Source of the DNA: Cadophora sp. MPI-SDFR-AT-0126
Lineage: Eukaryota; Ascomycota; Leotiomycetes; Helotiales; Ploettnerulaceae
Assembly (NCBI GenBank): GCA_020747065.1
Contig: JAGMVK010000002.1
Coordinates: 62,001-126,000 of the forward strand
Reading direction: 5' to 3'
DNA length: 64,000 nt
The notes under the pieces were generated by a model, which saw only the letters and a list, made by a program, of their open reading frames with translations, searched no databases and was not told the origin of the DNA. Shown here one piece after another: positions 22,095-32,899 of this stretch (the first letter of the stretch is position 1; each line of letters begins with the position of its first letter). The position numbers were made by a program, and so were the translations under genes.

Positions 22095-25000
22095 ATGGCC
22101 GAAGAAACACCAGTTACTTCGGATCAGGGTGGGAGAGAGGAAGAGACAGCTACGGGAGCAGAGGCGGAAGCGGTGGCGATGTGGTCAGGACCGCGACCAG
22201 TGGAAACGCCACCAGATGATGCTACGAAGCTCTCGCAGGAGTTTCGAAAGAACTTCTGCGATGGCCATTCTAAGGGCGAATTCCTGTTCCTGGACTTTTG
22301 GGAATATTTCGGAAATTGGTCTCCAGGCCACTTCGCTCGCATCAAGAAGGTGGAACGAATGCACCTACGTGACACGTTACGAGCAAACGGCGTGTTCGTA
22401 CGGAAGGATAAGACACCAATTACGGTTGCACTCGCTCAGACAGCTCGAGCCGAAACTAACTTTTGGCCGGAAGAACAGCTGGAGTTGCAGATTCGGAACG
22501 CTCCCGACACAGTACCGGACCATATTCAGAACCCTCGCCAAGCGACAGCTTCGACTACCCAAACACTTCATCAAGGAATGCTACCACCATCTCGACGCAA
22601 CGGGCCAACTGTAGTGATCGATTCTGCTGAATCGACTCCTTCAGATGAGGAAGAGGGATTGCGCCAACATATTCCGTTGAGGAGCAATTTCCCAAGAGCC
22701 GAGGTGTCTCAGATCTCAGACCATCTCATGACCCCTGCCCATGTAAGGACCATCATTCCAGACGACGATCTGTACGCCGCGACACCACCAGTTCGTACAA
22801 AGAGAGAGTTCTCATTTACCCCTGGGAGAGAATCCCTGAATACGGCGCCAAGGTGGAGACCGAACGAGAATCCATTGCCAAACCCCGTACCAATTCCAGA
22901 AGTGCACCCACGGGATGGATCTTTGCCCCCATTTACGGTACCGAGAACAATCGGACCACATACGGAACAGATACGGCCGCCTTGGTATGTCATGGAAACA
23001 CTGACGCAGGATCAATCGAAATCGCTAGTGAACCTTAGCAAGATGTACACCAAAGAGCTTCAGTACAGTGGGTCCAAAGACCACTTGGACGAGAAACTAC
23101 ACATCTTTGCCGACTTCTGCCAGAAAGCAGGTGTTGATTATGACATTTGGCACCGGGCATTTCCGACGATGCTCCGGGACGGAGCATCTACGTACTATTA
23201 CCGGTACCTTCAGAACAAAGGGTACAACTTTGACGAACTTGTCAAAGCAACACGTACCAATTTCGAGACGGAAGAGAGAGCCAACCAATTCCTCAGCCGA
23301 TGGTTTAGCTTGACCTTCTTGTCATTTCAAGCTGAACCTTACCAGAAGGGCAGGCCAATTCTGGTCCAGTTGGAGAACTTTGCCAGAGAGCTGCAGAGCA
23401 TCCAACTTGGTCTCAAAGACGACAATATGCGGAACGACAAAACTTTGCGCGACAAACTCGTGCAGGGAGTTTCAGGTAACCCACTCTTCAAGATGGCACT
23501 GTTTCGAGCACCACCAACTTTCCCTACATTGATGGACAGTCTTCGCACGGCTCTGAGCGTGGAAACGGCTCATGAGCCGGGATCACGAGTCGGTAAACAC
23601 ACCGATTCAGGGCCGAGTCGACACCGTGCCTACGTTGCGGACGGGACGGCCCACTACTCGGACCGAAGGATGAAGTTTTCCGCAGGCAACAAACGCGGAA
23701 CTACATTCAAGCCCAAGCCAGGTTATACAGGGTGTATCGTCTGCAAGAAGATGGACTGCCACAGCAGCCGCCATTCTAACGAGGAGCAGGCAGCCTCCAA
23801 AGCGCGATACTTTGCTGCACGAAAAGCTGAAGGTGTGAAACCTACAGAGGCATCATTTCAAGCCTACCTGGCATATGCAGAGGGAGTCGGATCGGGTTCG
23901 GGGGACATTCAGGGTCAGTCAGGAAGAGATGACCCAGATGACCCCGATAACCAAGACACTTCTTCCGGGATCGATGAAACCTCCACAGATTCGGACAGCG
24001 GATGCAGCGATGGATCGGCCAACTTCACAACTGTGTTCAGTGCCAGTGAGGCAATGTACGATGCGCGGGAAGTGATGGAACAACTTGAAGAGAAGAAGGC
24101 CACCCACATCCTGGAAAGCCGGATTCAGAAACCTCCAGAAAATGAGGCCTATACGACTCAATGGACGGACCGTTTCTTCCAAGGTCTTCTCATTGACACA
24201 GGCGCTTCTAACAAAAACGTTGGAGGTCTCAATCAATTACGTGCGTTGCAACGGATTCGAAATGTCAAATACGATACCAGCGAGTCGGGTAAGAGTCGGA
24301 TCAAATTCGGAGCAGGTTCACGACCTTCCCTTGGAATCGCCACAGTGGATACTCCAGTTGGAATTTTGGATTTCCATATTGTGGATACAGACGTGCCATT
24401 CCTGCTATGCTTGCAACAAATGGACAAGATGGGGGCATACTACGACAACATACAGAATGTGTTGGTTCAAGGTGATAAGAAGTACTTGATTGTACGGAAG
24501 GATGATCATCCATGGCTGCTCTTGGACCAAAATCATCAACTTGTCGATTCTTCGAACAGTACCATCAACGAGTGCCACCTGACGGAGACAGAGATTCGCC
24601 GGCTACATAGGAGATTCGGCCATCCATCGGTACAACGGTTGCAACACCTGTTAGATCAAGCAGGCCATGATTCCGATTCCGAGATCATGTTACGAGTCAA
24701 AGAGATGTGTGAGCATTGCCAGAAACACGCAGACGCTCCACATCGCTTTCGCTTCAAATTGCAAGACGACATCGACTTCAATCACACAGTCTATGTTGAT
24801 ATAGCACAATTTGGGAACCGATATGCACTTCACATGGTCGACGAGGCCACAGGGTTCGGAGCTGCGAAACTGCTCCGAAGGCGCCCCGGATCAGCTACGG
24901 CTCAGGCCACCTTCAATGCTTTCAAGTCAGCATGGATGGACACATACATTGGGCCCCCAGACTTCGTTGTCTACGACTATGGAACCAACTTCAACTCTGA

Positions 25001-27449
25001 GGAGTTTCGGGGAGCACTCAGAGCAGTAGGAAGTACACCAAAGCTTGTGCCCGTGGAGGCACACCACTCAGTTGGCAAAGTAGAACGGTATCATCGTCCA
25101 CTCAGGCGTGCCTATGAAATCGTCACAGTAGAGCATCCCGATCTGAGCGACGAGGATCGATTACAAATGGCTGTCAAAGCTGTCAACGATACAGCTGGAC
25201 CGAATGGCTTGATTCCTACACTGCTCGTTTTTGGAGCTTACCCCAGAATGACAGAAATGGATCCTCCAAACCCGTCTATTCAGCAACGTGCGGAAACCAT
25301 CAAAAAGGCCATGAAAGAAGTACGCAAGGTGCATGCTAAACGCCAAGCCAACGATGCGCTGGCAACCCGTAACGGCCCCGGTACGACGCACATTCATGAT
25401 CTCCGGCTTCAAGATCAAGTTTTGGTATGGCGAGAAAAGAAAGGCTGGAGAGGACCATACATTTTCTTGGGAATAGAAGGCGAGGCATGCAGGATCGATA
25501 TGGACAACGGCAGAGTACGCACATTCCGATCAACATCTGTGCGCCCATTCAAAACAGATACATCTGGCGTTGAACAAAAGAAAGAAAAAGTGCCAGATGT
25601 GACCCGTGAGCCTGGCTCACCAGTCCGAAAAGCCCACGAAACAGCACCGAAACTCCCCCGAATCACGGTTGAGATCCCATTTATAAAACCAATCCCGGGA
25701 CTACCAACAATTGATGACGACTACGATGCTAACGTGTTTCTGACTGAGAAGGAAACAAGGGATCGAGGGCTATCGATTAAGCTACGCGCAGAGGGCAAGA
25801 TTACTACACCTGGCCCACCATTCCAGCAGTCCCGTCGAGTTGAGTATGAGGCTCTCATCAAGAGAGGCGTTTTTATGCCGATTTCCAGAAATGACCCCAG
25901 AGCAAGAGGCCACCGCATCTTCAAATCAAGAATGGTGGACGAAGTAAAAGGCAAGGAATCATCAACACCATACGAGAAATCGAGGCTCGTTATCCAATGC
26001 TTCAACGACAAAGGCAAGAAAGAGATATTAACCCAATCTCCAACTATTCAACGGGTAAGTCAGCGATTGATCATATCACTGGCCGCTACTATGAGACATC
26101 CGAATCAGATCCGAAAGAGATCCGATATGCATCTAGCAATTCGGGACATCACCCAGGCCTATGTCCAGTCGACGACAAAACTTCTTAGGAACATCCTTGC
26201 GTGGCCACCTGAAGAGATCGCAAATGAGTTCCCTCCTGATACGATATTTATGGTAATGCTTCCTCTTTATGGCATACCAGAATCCGGAAATCACTGGTTT
26301 AACACCTACCATAAACATCATGTGGAAAAACTTCAAATGGAAACATCAACGTACGACCCTTGCTTGCTAATCAGCACCAAAGACAGCCACGATTTTGGGA
26401 TTGTTGGAATGCAAACAGACGACACGTTAATCCTCGGAGATAATGAATTCTTAGCACGAGAGCAGGAAGGGATTACGAAAGCCAATTTCTTGACAAAACC
26501 GATTCAGGTCCTAAACCCCTCCGAATCTATTACGTTCAACGGATGTACTATCACTTTGGCCGGGAGCAACATCTACATGTCGCAGAAAGGTCAAGGAACG
26601 AGACTAGAGTTAATTGATGTGACGGTGCCAGATTACAAGAAGGCATATGTGGAACAACGAGCTCGCGGCGCGTATATTGCAACGATCTGTCAACCTGAAG
26701 CCACCTTTGATTTGTCGGTGGCAGCGCAACATCAGGATCCAACAGTAGAAGACGCGAAGGCCCTGAACCAACGTCTTCAATGGCAAATGGACAACACGGA
26801 GAGAGGTTTACGGTACATACCAGTGGACCTACACTCTGCCAGACTTTACGTCTTTGTCGATGGATCATTTGCCAACAATAAGGATCTGAGCTCACAGATC
26901 GGGTTTCTGGTAACAATCGGATCAGAAACGGAGGGGGATTCGGAATTTACCCTCTCTGGCAACATCATTCATGCAAGCTCTACAAAGTGCAAGAGAGTAA
27001 CGCGTGCTGTACTCGCTTCGGAGCTGTATGCTATGGTAGCAGGAATCGATATGTTGATTGCTTTGGGAACCACCGTCAACATGGTAACGGATAAGCTTGG
27101 ACTCCCACGGCTTCCGACCGTGGTGTGTACAGATTCCCTATCTCTTTACGAGTGCATTATCAAACTTGGCACTACAAAGGAGAAGCGTTTAATGATTGAT
27201 ATCATGGCAATTCGGCAGTCATATGAGCGCAGGGAGCTGACGGAGATTCGGTGGATCAATGGCACCAGCAATCCTGCTGATGCCATGACAAAGACAGCAC
27301 CAAATAAAGCTCTCCAAGAGCTAATTGACACCAACACCTTGACTGTGAAGATAGAAGGTTGGGTTCAGAGGCCACTTGATGTTGATTTGGAGGCTCGTTT
27401 GACTCATGATCCAGACTCACGAGTCGACAGGGTCGATTCGGGGGAGTAA
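22095..27449 (+). CDS. Copia gag-pol polyprotein
   Basis: 1784 residues in a single frame, in Ty1/copia order. The gag part (to ~650) carries a knuckle, CIVCKKMDCHSSRH, in which the last two ligands are in Cys-His rather than His-Cys order. An aspartic protease follows with LIDTGAS near residue 700, then an integrase zinc region (RRFGHPS with CEHCQKH, ~838-880). The integrase core has YVDIAQFG, VYDYGTNFNSEEF and VGKVERYHRPL. The reverse transcriptase starts near 1300, with HLAIRDITQAY and an active site reading GMQTDDTLILGD (~1440), where QTDD replaces the usual YVDD. RNase H has FVDGSF near 1587 and ASELYAMV. No stop or frameshift, so it may still be active. Start chosen at MAEETPVTSD; gag and pol are not separated by any recoding signal that I can see. 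Confidence 0.95.
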   Translation: MAEETPVTSDQGGREEETATGAEAEAVAMWSGPRPVETPPDDATKLSQEFRKNFCDGHSKGEFLFLDFWEYFGNWSPGHFARIKKVERMHLRDTLRANGVFVRKDKTPITVALAQTARAETNFWPEEQLELQIRNAPDTVPDHIQNPRQATASTTQTLHQGMLPPSRRNGPTVVIDSAESTPSDEEEGLRQHIPLRSNFPRAEVSQISDHLMTPAHVRTIIPDDDLYAATPPVRTKREFSFTPGRESLNTAPRWRPNENPLPNPVPIPEVHPRDGSLPPFTVPRTIGPHTEQIRPPWYVMETLTQDQSKSLVNLSKMYTKELQYSGSKDHLDEKLHIFADFCQKAGVDYDIWHRAFPTMLRDGASTYYYRYLQNKGYNFDELVKATRTNFETEERANQFLSRWFSLTFLSFQAEPYQKGRPILVQLENFARELQSIQLGLKDDNMRNDKTLRDKLVQGVSGNPLFKMALFRAPPTFPTLMDSLRTALSVETAHEPGSRVGKHTDSGPSRHRAYVADGTAHYSDRRMKFSAGNKRGTTFKPKPGYTGCIVCKKMDCHSSRHSNEEQAASKARYFAARKAEGVKPTEASFQAYLAYAEGVGSGSGDIQGQSGRDDPDDPDNQDTSSGIDETSTDSDSGCSDGSANFTTVFSASEAMYDAREVMEQLEEKKATHILESRIQKPPENEAYTTQWTDRFFQGLLIDTGASNKNVGGLNQLRALQRIRNVKYDTSESGKSRIKFGAGSRPSLGIATVDTPVGILDFHIVDTDVPFLLCLQQMDKMGAYYDNIQNVLVQGDKKYLIVRKDDHPWLLLDQNHQLVDSSNSTINECHLTETEIRRLHRRFGHPSVQRLQHLLDQAGHDSDSEIMLRVKEMCEHCQKHADAPHRFRFKLQDDIDFNHTVYVDIAQFGNRYALHMVDEATGFGAAKLLRRRPGSATAQATFNAFKSAWMDTYIGPPDFVVYDYGTNFNSEEFRGALRAVGSTPKLVPVEAHHSVGKVERYHRPLRRAYEIVTVEHPDLSDEDRLQMAVKAVNDTAGPNGLIPTLLVFGAYPRMTEMDPPNPSIQQRAETIKKAMKEVRKVHAKRQANDALATRNGPGTTHIHDLRLQDQVLVWREKKGWRGPYIFLGIEGEACRIDMDNGRVRTFRSTSVRPFKTDTSGVEQKKEKVPDVTREPGSPVRKAHETAPKLPRITVEIPFIKPIPGLPTIDDDYDANVFLTEKETRDRGLSIKLRAEGKITTPGPPFQQSRRVEYEALIKRGVFMPISRNDPRARGHRIFKSRMVDEVKGKESSTPYEKSRLVIQCFNDKGKKEILTQSPTIQRVSQRLIISLAATMRHPNQIRKRSDMHLAIRDITQAYVQSTTKLLRNILAWPPEEIANEFPPDTIFMVMLPLYGIPESGNHWFNTYHKHHVEKLQMETSTYDPCLLISTKDSHDFGIVGMQTDDTLILGDNEFLAREQEGITKANFLTKPIQVLNPSESITFNGCTITLAGSNIYMSQKGQGTRLELIDVTVPDYKKAYVEQRARGAYIATICQPEATFDLSVAAQHQDPTVEDAKALNQRLQWQMDNTERGLRYIPVDLHSARLYVFVDGSFANNKDLSSQIGFLVTIGSETEGDSEFTLSGNIIHASSTKCKRVTRAVLASELYAMVAGIDMLIALGTTVNMVTDKLGLPRLPTVVCTDSLSLYECIIKLGTTKEKRLMIDIMAIRQSYERRELTEIRWINGTSNPADAMTKTAPNKALQELIDTNTLTVKIEGWVQRPLDVDLEARLTHDPDSRVDRVDSGE

Positions 27450-27740
27450 CGGAGGAGTTTCGGATGAGGAGCAGTTTTTCCTTTGTTATGATTTCCTTAC
27501 AACTCTCATTAATCACTTGCAAGTATTTTCATTTCTGTTCAAGATACGGAGGAGAGAACGAGTTTGATTTGCATTTAATTACCCTCTGATTCAAAGCACC
27601 AACGGGCGGCCTTGCGACGACACTCCAACAGGGACTAAATGCCGGTTTCACCACAGGGGGCTACTCCCGTACACCGGTATGAAGAAAGTGCCGCCACGAA
27701 GAACCAGCCACGAAGCCTTTCCGAAACAGGGCCTATTCCC

Positions 27741-28594
27741 CTAATCGTAGGCGGCTCCCAAATCGACTGGCTCAGCGCCAGTTTCCTCCACCTCCGCGCC
27801 ACCTGGGCGTCTTCCACCCCGAGTTCTCTTTGCCCGAGGGGCCGGGCCAGCTCCCTCATCATCTCCATCTCCATCTCCATCCTGTCCCGCAGGACGCTTA
27901 CGCTTGTCACCACCACGACGAGCAACGACCGCAGCCACGGCCTCCTCCACCCGCTTCTCCATGCGGGAGAGAATCTGCCCGCAGTCCTATGAAAGGTTAG
28001 CCGGACGTGAACCGGAGTACATACGGTGGGGATTCGGAACAAAAAGAAAAGGGGATTACCTACGAATTGACTTTGGGCGAGATCCGCCATCCCAGCACGG
28101 AGAGCACGAGTCTCCTCCAACAACGCCAAACTCAACTCGTCGCGAGTTTTTGGCAACTCGGCGACCGCAACACGGAGCTCTGCATCGAGAGCAGCAGCAG
28201 CAGCAGAGATGTTGTCGGTCTCCTCAAGAGTCCGGGCAAGCAGGAGATCTTGGTACTCGGCTTCCAAGTACCAGGGCAGCTATATACGGGTCAGTTACGG
28301 ACTACATTCGGGATCCGAGATCCCAAACAATGAAAAAGAAAGGGGGAAACAAGGGGAGTACCTACGGGAGTGCAGATTTCGCTCTGGTCGGTACAGTACG
28401 AGCATTTCTTGCTCTTCCGGTTCTCGAAGGCGCAGACGTGATCGGGTTTCTTGATCATGGCTCGGACGCAGCGAACGCAGTCCTTCCGGTGGGCAGAGGC
28501 GAGAGCTCCGAATGGTGTGGGTGCAGGCACTGTTTGTGTTAGCATCCGTTTCACCACTGAACCACCTACGATTCTTTTGTTTTGTATACATACT
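27741..28594 (-). CDS. Antisense six-cysteine protein gene inside the copia element
   Basis: A gene on the strand opposite gag-pol, between its stop and the 3' LTR, 208 residues. Coding exons: 28594 (first base of the start codon), 28529-28366, 28279-28064 and 27986-27741. Introns are 64, 86 and 77 bp, with GTATGT or GTAGGT donors and TAG/CAG acceptors, and the phases join exactly. The ATG is assembled by splicing (A joined to TG). A further 5' untranslated intron (28619-28672, GTACGT...CTAAC...TAG) is likely. The protein has a cluster C-x2-C-x11-C-x10-C-x2-C-x6-C at residues ~18-53, a helical middle (SLALLEETRALRAGMADL), and a basic tail resembling a nuclear signal (DKRKRPAG, PRAKRTRGGRRPGG). 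No known family is recognised; nucleic-acid binding is inferred. A degraded paralogue lies at 16018-16851. Confidence 0.65.
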
Positions 28595-28672
28595 TTTGCT
28601 TATTTGATTTGGTACGGGCTACAGCAAAATGTTAGCGAATATCTCTGGAGATCGACAATTCTGTGTACGTAC
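28594..28672 (-). other. Probable 5' untranslated exon and intron of the antisense gene
   Basis: A 25-nt exon (28618-28594) bounded by an upstream intron (28672-28619, 54 bp, branch CTAAC, acceptor TGTAG) and the downstream GTATGT donor. Transcription would have to begin in or near the 3' LTR and run away from it, so the LTR may act as a bidirectional promoter. This is inferred from splice-site quality only. Confidence 0.4.
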
Positions 28673-28999
28673 GGAGAGTTTTTTGATGTTTGCTTAAAGA
28701 AAGAAAGCTTCAGAATGGAGGGAGATCTGGTTTTTGTAATAGTACAGCCAGCGGTGGTCTCGCTTAGCGTCTGTTTACTTGCTATTGTCTTCTGACGGGC
28801 CGCATCAACTACTTCCGTGGGAGGTTTTTCAGGCCAGAATCGGAGGTCTTTCGGACTATGGTACTTCCGTAGCTCCGTACCTGGTACGCTCATTCTATTT
28901 TTCTTTGCGAATATGGTCATTCTGTACAGCTTGTTTTCTTTACCATTGGGTTGGAGATTCGCTTCTGTACTATGAAGATTCGCTTGGAAGTGTCCTTCC

Positions 29000-29010
29000 A
29001 AAAAGAAGAG
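29000..29010 (+). promoter_or_regulatory. Candidate polypurine tract of the copia element
   Basis: The purine run AAAAAGAAGAG lies seven bases before the 3' LTR, where plus-strand priming is expected. The gap to the LTR is longer than usual, so the call is tentative. Confidence 0.4.
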
Positions 29011-29017
29011 TTGCTAG

Positions 29018-29234
29018 TGTTGGTCCGCAGGCCCATCCAAAGCATGTCTTAGCTAGAATAGGGGGTAGGACCACTTACGGGGGTGATTCGGTGGCGTTTC
29101 GGGAGGCAGTATATAGTCTAGTACCTCCCACCCCCTCTTAGAATAAACACAGATTTTCCACACCATCAAGCTTGATATGCATATACATGATATTTACGTT
29201 TGATTCTTGGCTTATATTCGGTATTGAACCGACA
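29018..29234 (+). repeat. 3' LTR of the copia element
   Basis: 217 bp, identical to the 5' LTR except for one base. The target duplication GTTTT follows at 29235-29239. Confidence 0.95.
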
Positions 29235-29239
29235 GTTTT

Positions 29240-32200
29240 CCTGCTTCCTAGGAAGTAAGGTTCTCTAATAGAAGTAGGAGCTCTTCTCTTTCTTTATATT
29301 CGTTTAAAGTATCAAGAATAATAAACGTCTTCCTAAATTTATTTAAAATTTACTATAAGGCAGCCTTAAGGGTATCTTACGTAGGCTATTACTTCCTATT
29401 CTAATAGTGAGAAAAGAGCGATTCTAGATAAGTAAGGGCTTTTGCTAACTACTAAGCTAATTACTCGATTAGCGAACGCGTAAATTTGTTATGCCTCTAC
29501 TTCTTAGTATTATTAAAGTCAAAGTAAAAGTAAGCGATTGCCACAGAAGGGCTTAACTTATATTAAGACTTAACTTCTTTAAGGACTATAGAGCTGCGAA
29601 TATAATTAATAAATTTCCAATTAAGTAGTTATATAGAGTTATTACTAAAGAACACTTTTCCTATAGCTAGCTAAAATATTTAATTAAGTATTAGTAGCTT
29701 AGCTTAGATAATTACTTACGAATACTATAAAGCTAAAGAAAAGATCTAGAAGTTATCTTCTATTTCTTAAACTTATTGCTATTCAGAAACTATTCCCCTG
29801 TAGTTACTTAACGTAATTTACAAGTAATATTATAATTAGATAATAGATCTAGCGATAATAGCTAATAACGGATTTTCTGTTATTTTTCACCTATCACTAG
29901 TATTCTTTATTTAATCTATATATCCGCTAGACTATTACCTAACCTTAATATATCATCTTTAATAGCACGAGTAAGAGTACTAATAAATATTAGCTTAAAT
30001 TACACGATTATTATAGTATAAAACCTATAGATTATTAGATATTAATGCCAAAGTGAATATCGACTTATATTCGTTAATAACTTAAAGGCGTTTATTAATA
30101 TCCTTACTTAAGAAGAGTTACTTTAACACGTGTAAACCGAACTGCCTTATCTTACTCTCTTCTTCTCTAGGCTTTAGTTACGCTACTAGCTATTTTAAGT
30201 CTCTCTTATATTACTATACTAGCCTATTATACTAATTAAGATAACTAAAGATAGATCTTCTAGATAAGCTTAAGTCTTTAGCTAGATCTCTTACATTGGT
30301 TAGGATATCTTAGAGAGATATTACTTTATCTTTAAAGTATTAGATATCTTTCCTAGCTTTCTTTACTATTAAGATATATATTTAATATAGTTAAAAGATC
30401 TTTATAGAAATATTAATTATAGTAATAATACTTGCAGCTCTATTAAGACTATCTATTTTAAGGGGCTGAGTTAATTAGTTAAAGGACTTCTAAGAATCGG
30501 TTAGCGAGCGTCATGAGAATAAGTACTTATTACTAGTACTTACTTATCTTACTCCGAGTAGGTAGCTTATTTCTAGCAATTAATCCGTTTACTACGTTAC
30601 TATATCTTCAAGTCTAGTTGCAAGTAAATTAAAAGGCTTATAAATATCGTAATTAAAGTAAAGAAGGTGTTATTAATAATATGTAATAAGGCTAGTGCTT
30701 CGAGCACTAAACTATTAGCAGGGTAATTAGGCTAATAGTGGAATAGCGTTAAGTATTACGTACGTACTCCTTCCTATCTAGGAAAGTCTTAGTCAGTTTA
30801 CTAGTTAGCGCTGATATAGTAGTTACCCCTTTTACTTTGTTTTAGGGCAAGAAGTCTAGGTATAGAAGAAAGTAAAGATATAGAAGACTATATAATATAT
30901 GAAATAAGTCTAGTAATTATAGATAAAAGATAAATATATAGAAGATCGAAAATATATAATTATAATAAGTTTATTTAATTATCTTATTAGCTAATCCTTA
31001 AAAAATACATTATAAAAGCATTAGGTAAACTTGCACTATAAGTATTAGATAACTTTTTAATTATCTCCTTCTCTTACGTGAAGTAATTAGATCTCTCTTT
31101 TAGCTTAGCGATCTAGAAAGACCTAGTTATAACTTTCATAGCTTTAATAATCTAAATATTAGTCTAGATCTATTTTTAAAACTATAAACTCTAAACTAAA
31201 CTTAAATCGTAATCTTATTACCTGCTGCGAAAGCTAAAGCTACTAAGGTTGATCCGTTATCTTTGTTAGTAGTGGAAGTACTATTGAATCTATTAGGGAA
31301 TAGGTTACTGCTATCGAAAGAGTTAGATAAGAGCTCTAACTCAGGGACCTTAATCCTTAAAGGGCTCTTAATAGTATATCCTTCCTTATAACAGGCGAGT
31401 AGGTTCTTTAAGATATTTAATGTAGTATCTTTAACTAATAATTAAATAGAGAATTCCGGCTTATCTAAGCTGAAATAATTCTCTACTCTCTTAAGACTAA
31501 GAAAGGTACTGATCTCGCCTATAAGAATAATCCTAAGCTTTATATATGGGTTATTATTATTATATTCTTCCTCGGGGTCGTTATATAAGAGCTATTTTAT
31601 TATAGATCCTTAGATAAGGTCCTAGCTAAATTGCGAGCGTAATTCTGTAATATTTTCTATAAATATCTCTTAGTCGCGAAAGTATTTTATATTCGGTACT
31701 CAGCTAAAGATTAATTAAGGAGGAGGGGTTCGCATTTATTCTCTGAAGAATAAGGAAAAGTTAGGAGATAAGAGCGGGCTTAAAGAGCTATAGTCCAGCG
31801 TCTAGTTTGTAGTAGTAAGTAATTATATATCTTAGTATAAGGGACCGAGTATATTTAGTAAGCACCTACTAAGTCTATATAGCTAGTCTCTTTCTCTAAG
31901 GATACTTCGGGGTTATTAGTATCCTCAGATATCTCCCTAGCCCTCTTTCCTTGTCTATTACGTGTAATAATTACTATTATTAGAGGAAATAAGTTAATAA
32001 AAACTAGTTATTTTTAAAAATCCAGAGGATTTAGCAGTAGAAATCCTCTCTTTAGCACTTTATTGAATAATCCTACTGATTCATCAGATAACCCTAAGTT
32101 AATACGTTACGTTATATTCTATAAAAATACAGGAATTCAGGAGGTAAATAAAGGGGTTTTAACTTTATTCAGAGCTTTTAACTTTCTCCAAGTATAGTAG

Positions 32201-32899
32201 AGTTTATATCGCGAGTTAGGGGCAGATAGTGCTACTAGCTTTAATTACGCTACGCTAGCACTATCTAATTAGGTTAGAGGATAATTATGATTTTAAAGTT
32301 TTAAGGGTTATATGAAATATTAAGTAGTCCACGACTAAAGAGTACTTTACTTAATTCGTTTTAGTTATGAAAGTTTAATTTATAGATCTTTATAAGGAGA
32401 AGCTTAAAGATCAGTAAGGGTAATAAGCTCTCGCAACTAGACGCTAGATAGTGATCTTAACCTTTCTAGCTAGACATTAATAGAGGTCTATTTTTTATAC
32501 TTACTAAGACTGCGCTAAGAAGGAAATTTCAGATCGATAATAAGGCTATAAAAGGTATAGCCCTAATACTTATAATCTGTAAATATAAAGCCTAAGGTTA
32601 TTAGAACTTAGTACTAATGGAATATAAGGTTTAAGAGCTTAGAGATTTCTTCTATTATCTTGATTAGTAGGATTAGGATAAGCGTAGAAGGTATACTTAG
32701 GAACAAGAAGTCGTGTTTATAAGTTAGGCGTATAAGGAGGTATAGAAGAAAGGAAGTGTAAAGGATGTATAGGTTGTCTAGCTTTATCTAGGTAGCTTTT
32801 AAAGAATTATTAGCTAAGTTACTTAGGGAAAAAAATACTCATATAGTATATTAATATTTAAGATCGCTCTTTTTATAATTGTAATCATACTATTAACTA
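29240..32899. other. RIP-mutated AT-rich sequence, coding relic in part
   Basis: Stops in all frames. On the minus strand, around 31250-31650, one frame still reads as protein (for example VKDTTLNILKNLL and GSTLVALAFAAGNK), which may be the downstream part of the Helitron-like relic or another element. I do not recognise it. Confidence 0.5.

Larger units (their letters stand above)
21580..29234 (+). mobile_element. Copia LTR retrotransposon, apparently intact
   Basis: A 7655-bp element with 217-bp LTRs (TG...CA ends) that differ at one base that I can find (ATATATAC against ATATTTAC). It is flanked by a perfect 5-bp target duplication, GTTTT, at 21575-21579 and 29235-29239. One 1784-codon gag-pol frame occupies the first part. 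The last ~1.5 kb before the 3' LTR is unusually long and holds a spliced gene on the opposite strand. Near-identical LTRs, an unbroken frame and no RIP damage point to a recent insertion into already mutated DNA. Confidence 0.95.

Noticed and set aside
22021..22614. Separate small plus-strand gene overlapping the start of gag
   Set aside because: An overlapping frame of the long polyprotein; it lacks a proper start and any domain.
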